Source of the DNA: a virus
IMG/VR virus record: IMGVR_UViG_3300031673_000459
Coordinates: 1 to 24,580 of that record
Direction: 5' to 3' (one strand)
DNA: 24,580 nucleotides
The first letter of the stretch is position 1. The number at the start of each line of letters is the position of its first letter. The notes under the pieces are model-generated. The model had not been told where the DNA came from and made no database searches. It saw only the letters and a program-made list of their open reading frames with translations. Shown here piece by piece: positions 22,890-24,580 of the stretch. Made by a program: the position numbers and the translations under genes.

Positions 22890-22898
22890 GGAGTAGCA

Positions 22899-23543
22899 AT
22901 GAAAAGACTATTATTAATTCTTATAGCTTGTGCAGTTATTGCTTGGTCAATGACAGCATTGGCAGCTGATGGGTACGGGACCTCAGTATATGGCACTTCG
23001 GTGTATGGGGCTGCTGGCGGGGCAATGCCAAAAGTTCTAATATCGGGTAATAATGTGACATGCTCATATGTCCTTGTAAATTGCACTGATCCTGCATACG
23101 ATGTTGCAGTCCAAGTTACAGGCACAGGTCATATCTCGGAAAATTGTACGTATTACAAATCTAATGGTCTTGCTTTAGACGCTGATGAGACTTGTACGGT
23201 CACAAATACTATCCTTGAGGGTAACACTCAGGACATTGATGTAGCAGCAACCAAAACCGTCACGGCAAAAAATAACTGCCTGCATCACTCGGCTAATGCA
23301 ACTACCAATATCGGGGCTGGAACTTATACAGACGCCAACTCTATTTTTGCTCAAAACCCATTGTTTAGAATCGCTGGGGCCGACTTCCACCTCACCCGCG
23401 GAAGTCCTTTAATAAATGCTGGATATGACACCGGTGTGGACACAGACCTTGACGGAAGAGTAACACCACGGGGATTGCACGACATAGGACCATATGAATT
23501 CCGGGGCACGGGATTATCGGTTTTGATGCTCTTATTATTATAG
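22899..23543 (+). CDS. Short secreted beta-helix-type protein
   Basis: 214 aa with AAGGAG upstream, 9 bases after the fibre-repeat gene. Signal peptide residues 1-23 (LLLILIACAVIAWSMTALA). The mature start has a tandem GTSVYG repeat. Beta-helix coils follow (NVTCSYVLVNC, CTVTNTILEGN, VTAKNNCLHHS), then the closing motif NPLFRIAGADFHLTRGSPL-INAG and a GRVTPRGLHDIGPYEF tail seen in bacterial surface beta-helix (choice-of-anchor Q) proteins. It ends with a hydrophobic stretch, LSVLMLLLL. Only about five coils fit, so it is a reduced form compared with the 19372 gene. Probably polysaccharide-binding. Confidence 0.7.
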   Translation: MKRLLLILIACAVIAWSMTALAADGYGTSVYGTSVYGAAGGAMPKVLISGNNVTCSYVLVNCTDPAYDVAVQVTGTGHISENCTYYKSNGLALDADETCTVTNTILEGNTQDIDVAATKTVTAKNNCLHHSANATTNIGAGTYTDANSIFAQNPLFRIAGADFHLTRGSPLINAGYDTGVDTDLDGRVTPRGLHDIGPYEFRGTGLSVLMLLLL

Positions 23544-23571
23544 TAAAAATATAATTGGAGGGTAGTCTTTA

Positions 23572-23889
23572 ATGCAAATTTTAAATCAAGGTCCTCGCAT
23601 GGAGGATGACCTGGCGGTCGAACATGAAAAGATGATTTACGGCATCGTGTATCATGCCGTCCGCGAGATCACGGGAAGGGATCCGGGAAGCCCCGAAATA
23701 CTAAAGGCCATGGACACCGACCTGGCCCTTTTAACCTATGATCACAGGGCCTATATGGATTTTACCTGGCGGGGTGATCCCATTGTGCGCGTACACCGCG
23801 TGACCTGCGAGACAAAGGGTAAAGACACGGTGATCCGGCATCGCAAGATCGATCAGCTCTGGAAGAAACGGCATTTGTTTATTCATTAG
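23572..23889 (+). CDS. Hypothetical protein upstream of the portal gene, 105 aa
   Basis: TTGGAGGG site upstream. A mixed helical/beta protein (EHEKMIYGIVYHAVREITGR, then YMDFTWRGDPIVRVHRVTCE), with no signal peptide, cysteine cluster or known motif. DNA is GC-rich again, like terL and unlike the beta-helix block, so the core head module seems to resume here. Function unknown; possibly a head-assembly accessory. Confidence 0.6.
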   Translation: MQILNQGPRMEDDLAVEHEKMIYGIVYHAVREITGRDPGSPEILKAMDTDLALLTYDHRAYMDFTWRGDPIVRVHRVTCETKGKDTVIRHRKIDQLWKKRHLFIH

Positions 23890-23899
23890 GAGAGACACC

Positions 23900-24124
23900 A
23901 TGATCACCATCGATGACGAGTTTATCACGTTTTCAAGCGGCTACCAGGTCCCCTCCTGGGCCGGCGTCCAGGTGGCATGGAAGGAGAACCCCATCAACCC
24001 GGATCAATCGGGCATGCAGGTGATCCCCTATGACCATTACCAACTGAATCGTAAAGACAGGGAAGAATTAGCGGATTACATGATCGAATTCTGGACAAAG
24101 GAAAGAGAACGGACAGCGCCATGA
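23900..24124 (+). CDS. Hypothetical protein, 74 aa, coupled to the portal gene
   Basis: Starts 10 bases after the previous stop, with AGGAGAG upstream. Its TGA stop overlaps the portal ATG (ATGA), so translation is coupled. The protein begins beta-rich (ITIDDEFITFSSGYQVPSWA) and ends in a charged helix (KDREELADYMIEFWTKERER). No family recognised. Confidence 0.6.
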   Translation: MITIDDEFITFSSGYQVPSWAGVQVAWKENPINPDQSGMQVIPYDHYQLNRKDREELADYMIEFWTKERERTAP

Positions 24125-24580
24125 GTGACGAAGACAAACTGGCCAAGTTTATCGCGGATGACCTTTTTACGTGGTTCAAAGACGAGCGCAACCAACTGTA
24201 CGAGGGCATCTGGCGCCGCAGTTATGACGCTTTTCGCGGCAAGTACGATTCCGATGCCCTGAAGCGATGGAAGGCCACGGAAGGAAAAGACTGGCGGAGC
24301 AAGGTGTTTGTGCGGCTGACAAAGCAAAAGGTCGTTGCAGGCTACAACCAGGTAAGGGCCATCAGCCTCCGGGGAAACGATATCCGCTGGGATATATCGC
24401 CCACCCCCATCCCCGAGCTGGCCCCCGGCGTGCATCTGGATCCCGATACCGCCGCCCTGCGCTGCGAGCTTATGAAAAAGCAGATCCAGGATGATTTCAC
24501 CCAGTGCAAGGCATCCACCCAGACCACCATGGCCATACTCGAAATGGCCCTTTACGGGCACTTGTGGTTATGGGGGCCGC
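24121..24580 (+). CDS. Portal protein, N-terminal part (partial)
   Basis: 153 codons are seen before the window ends. The N-terminal helix (EDKLAKFIADDLFTWFKDER), the segment WRSKVFVRLTKQKVVAGYNQ, a PTPIPE stretch and the helical IQDDFTQCKAS...AILEMALYGHLWLWGP recall podovirus-type portal proteins, in which membrane-like clip and stem segments follow. A portal forms the dodecameric ring through which terL pumps DNA. Its location after terL and head genes supports this, but the decisive C-terminal region is outside the window. Confidence 0.6.
   Translation, partial: MSDEDKLAKFIADDLFTWFKDERNQLYEGIWRRSYDAFRGKYDSDALKRWKATEGKDWRSKVFVRLTKQKVVAGYNQVRAISLRGNDIRWDISPTPIPELAPGVHLDPDTAALRCELMKKQIQDDFTQCKASTQTTMAILEMALYGHLWLWGP

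Overview
The window reads as part of a temperate double-stranded DNA phage genome (free phage contig or prophage), probably of a Gram-negative deltaproteobacterial (Desulfobacterota-like) host. The host guess is an inference: it rests on Sec signal peptides, a lipoprotein, secreted beta-helix proteins of a style common in that group, and a 3' fragment of a tRNA-Ala. It could be wrong.

Layout. 1-870 is the 3' end of a tail spike or fibre gene. A minus-strand terminator (959-981) and the 3' half of a tRNA-Ala(CGC) (999-1045) mark the attachment site. Then come three minus-strand genes: a small protein joining the integrase's N-terminal DNA-binding domain to a PD-(D/E)XK-like nuclease domain (1131-1607), a tyrosine integrase (1757-2821) and a translationally coupled XRE-type repressor (2818-3264). 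A 250-bp control region with repeated operator-like motifs separates them from the rightward early genes. The first early unit is a Cro-like regulator and a repeat-bearing small protein, closed by a hairpin whose loop matches the anti-Shine-Dalgarno end of 16S rRNA. The second runs from an Acb2-type anti-CBASS cyclic-nucleotide sponge (4277-4486) through small zinc-binding, membrane and unknown proteins and an ASCH-domain protein (5140-5547). It leads into a two-protein replication module: an archaeo-eukaryotic-type primase (6595-7308) and a zinc-finger/SF3 helicase (7634-9469). The non-coding stretch 9470-10431 carries two families of iterons and looks like the replication origin.

An HNH protein, a small HTH protein and a DUF551-like protein follow, then the packaging genes: small terminase (11548-12117) overlapping large terminase (11990-13570), and a capsid-staple-like protein (13744-14082). 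The portal protein appears only at the right edge (24121 onward). Between them lie about 9.5 kb of mostly exported proteins: a lipoprotein, a signal-peptide protein, two large secreted right-handed beta-helix proteins, a signal-peptide-bearing protein made of phage-fibre repeats, and a third short beta-helix protein.

The features most worth follow-up are the integrase-arm-domain/nuclease fusion beside attP, the Acb2 gene with its uncharacterised early neighbours, the exported beta-helix/fibre cassette inside the head module, the hairpin displaying an anti-SD loop, and the iteron origin.
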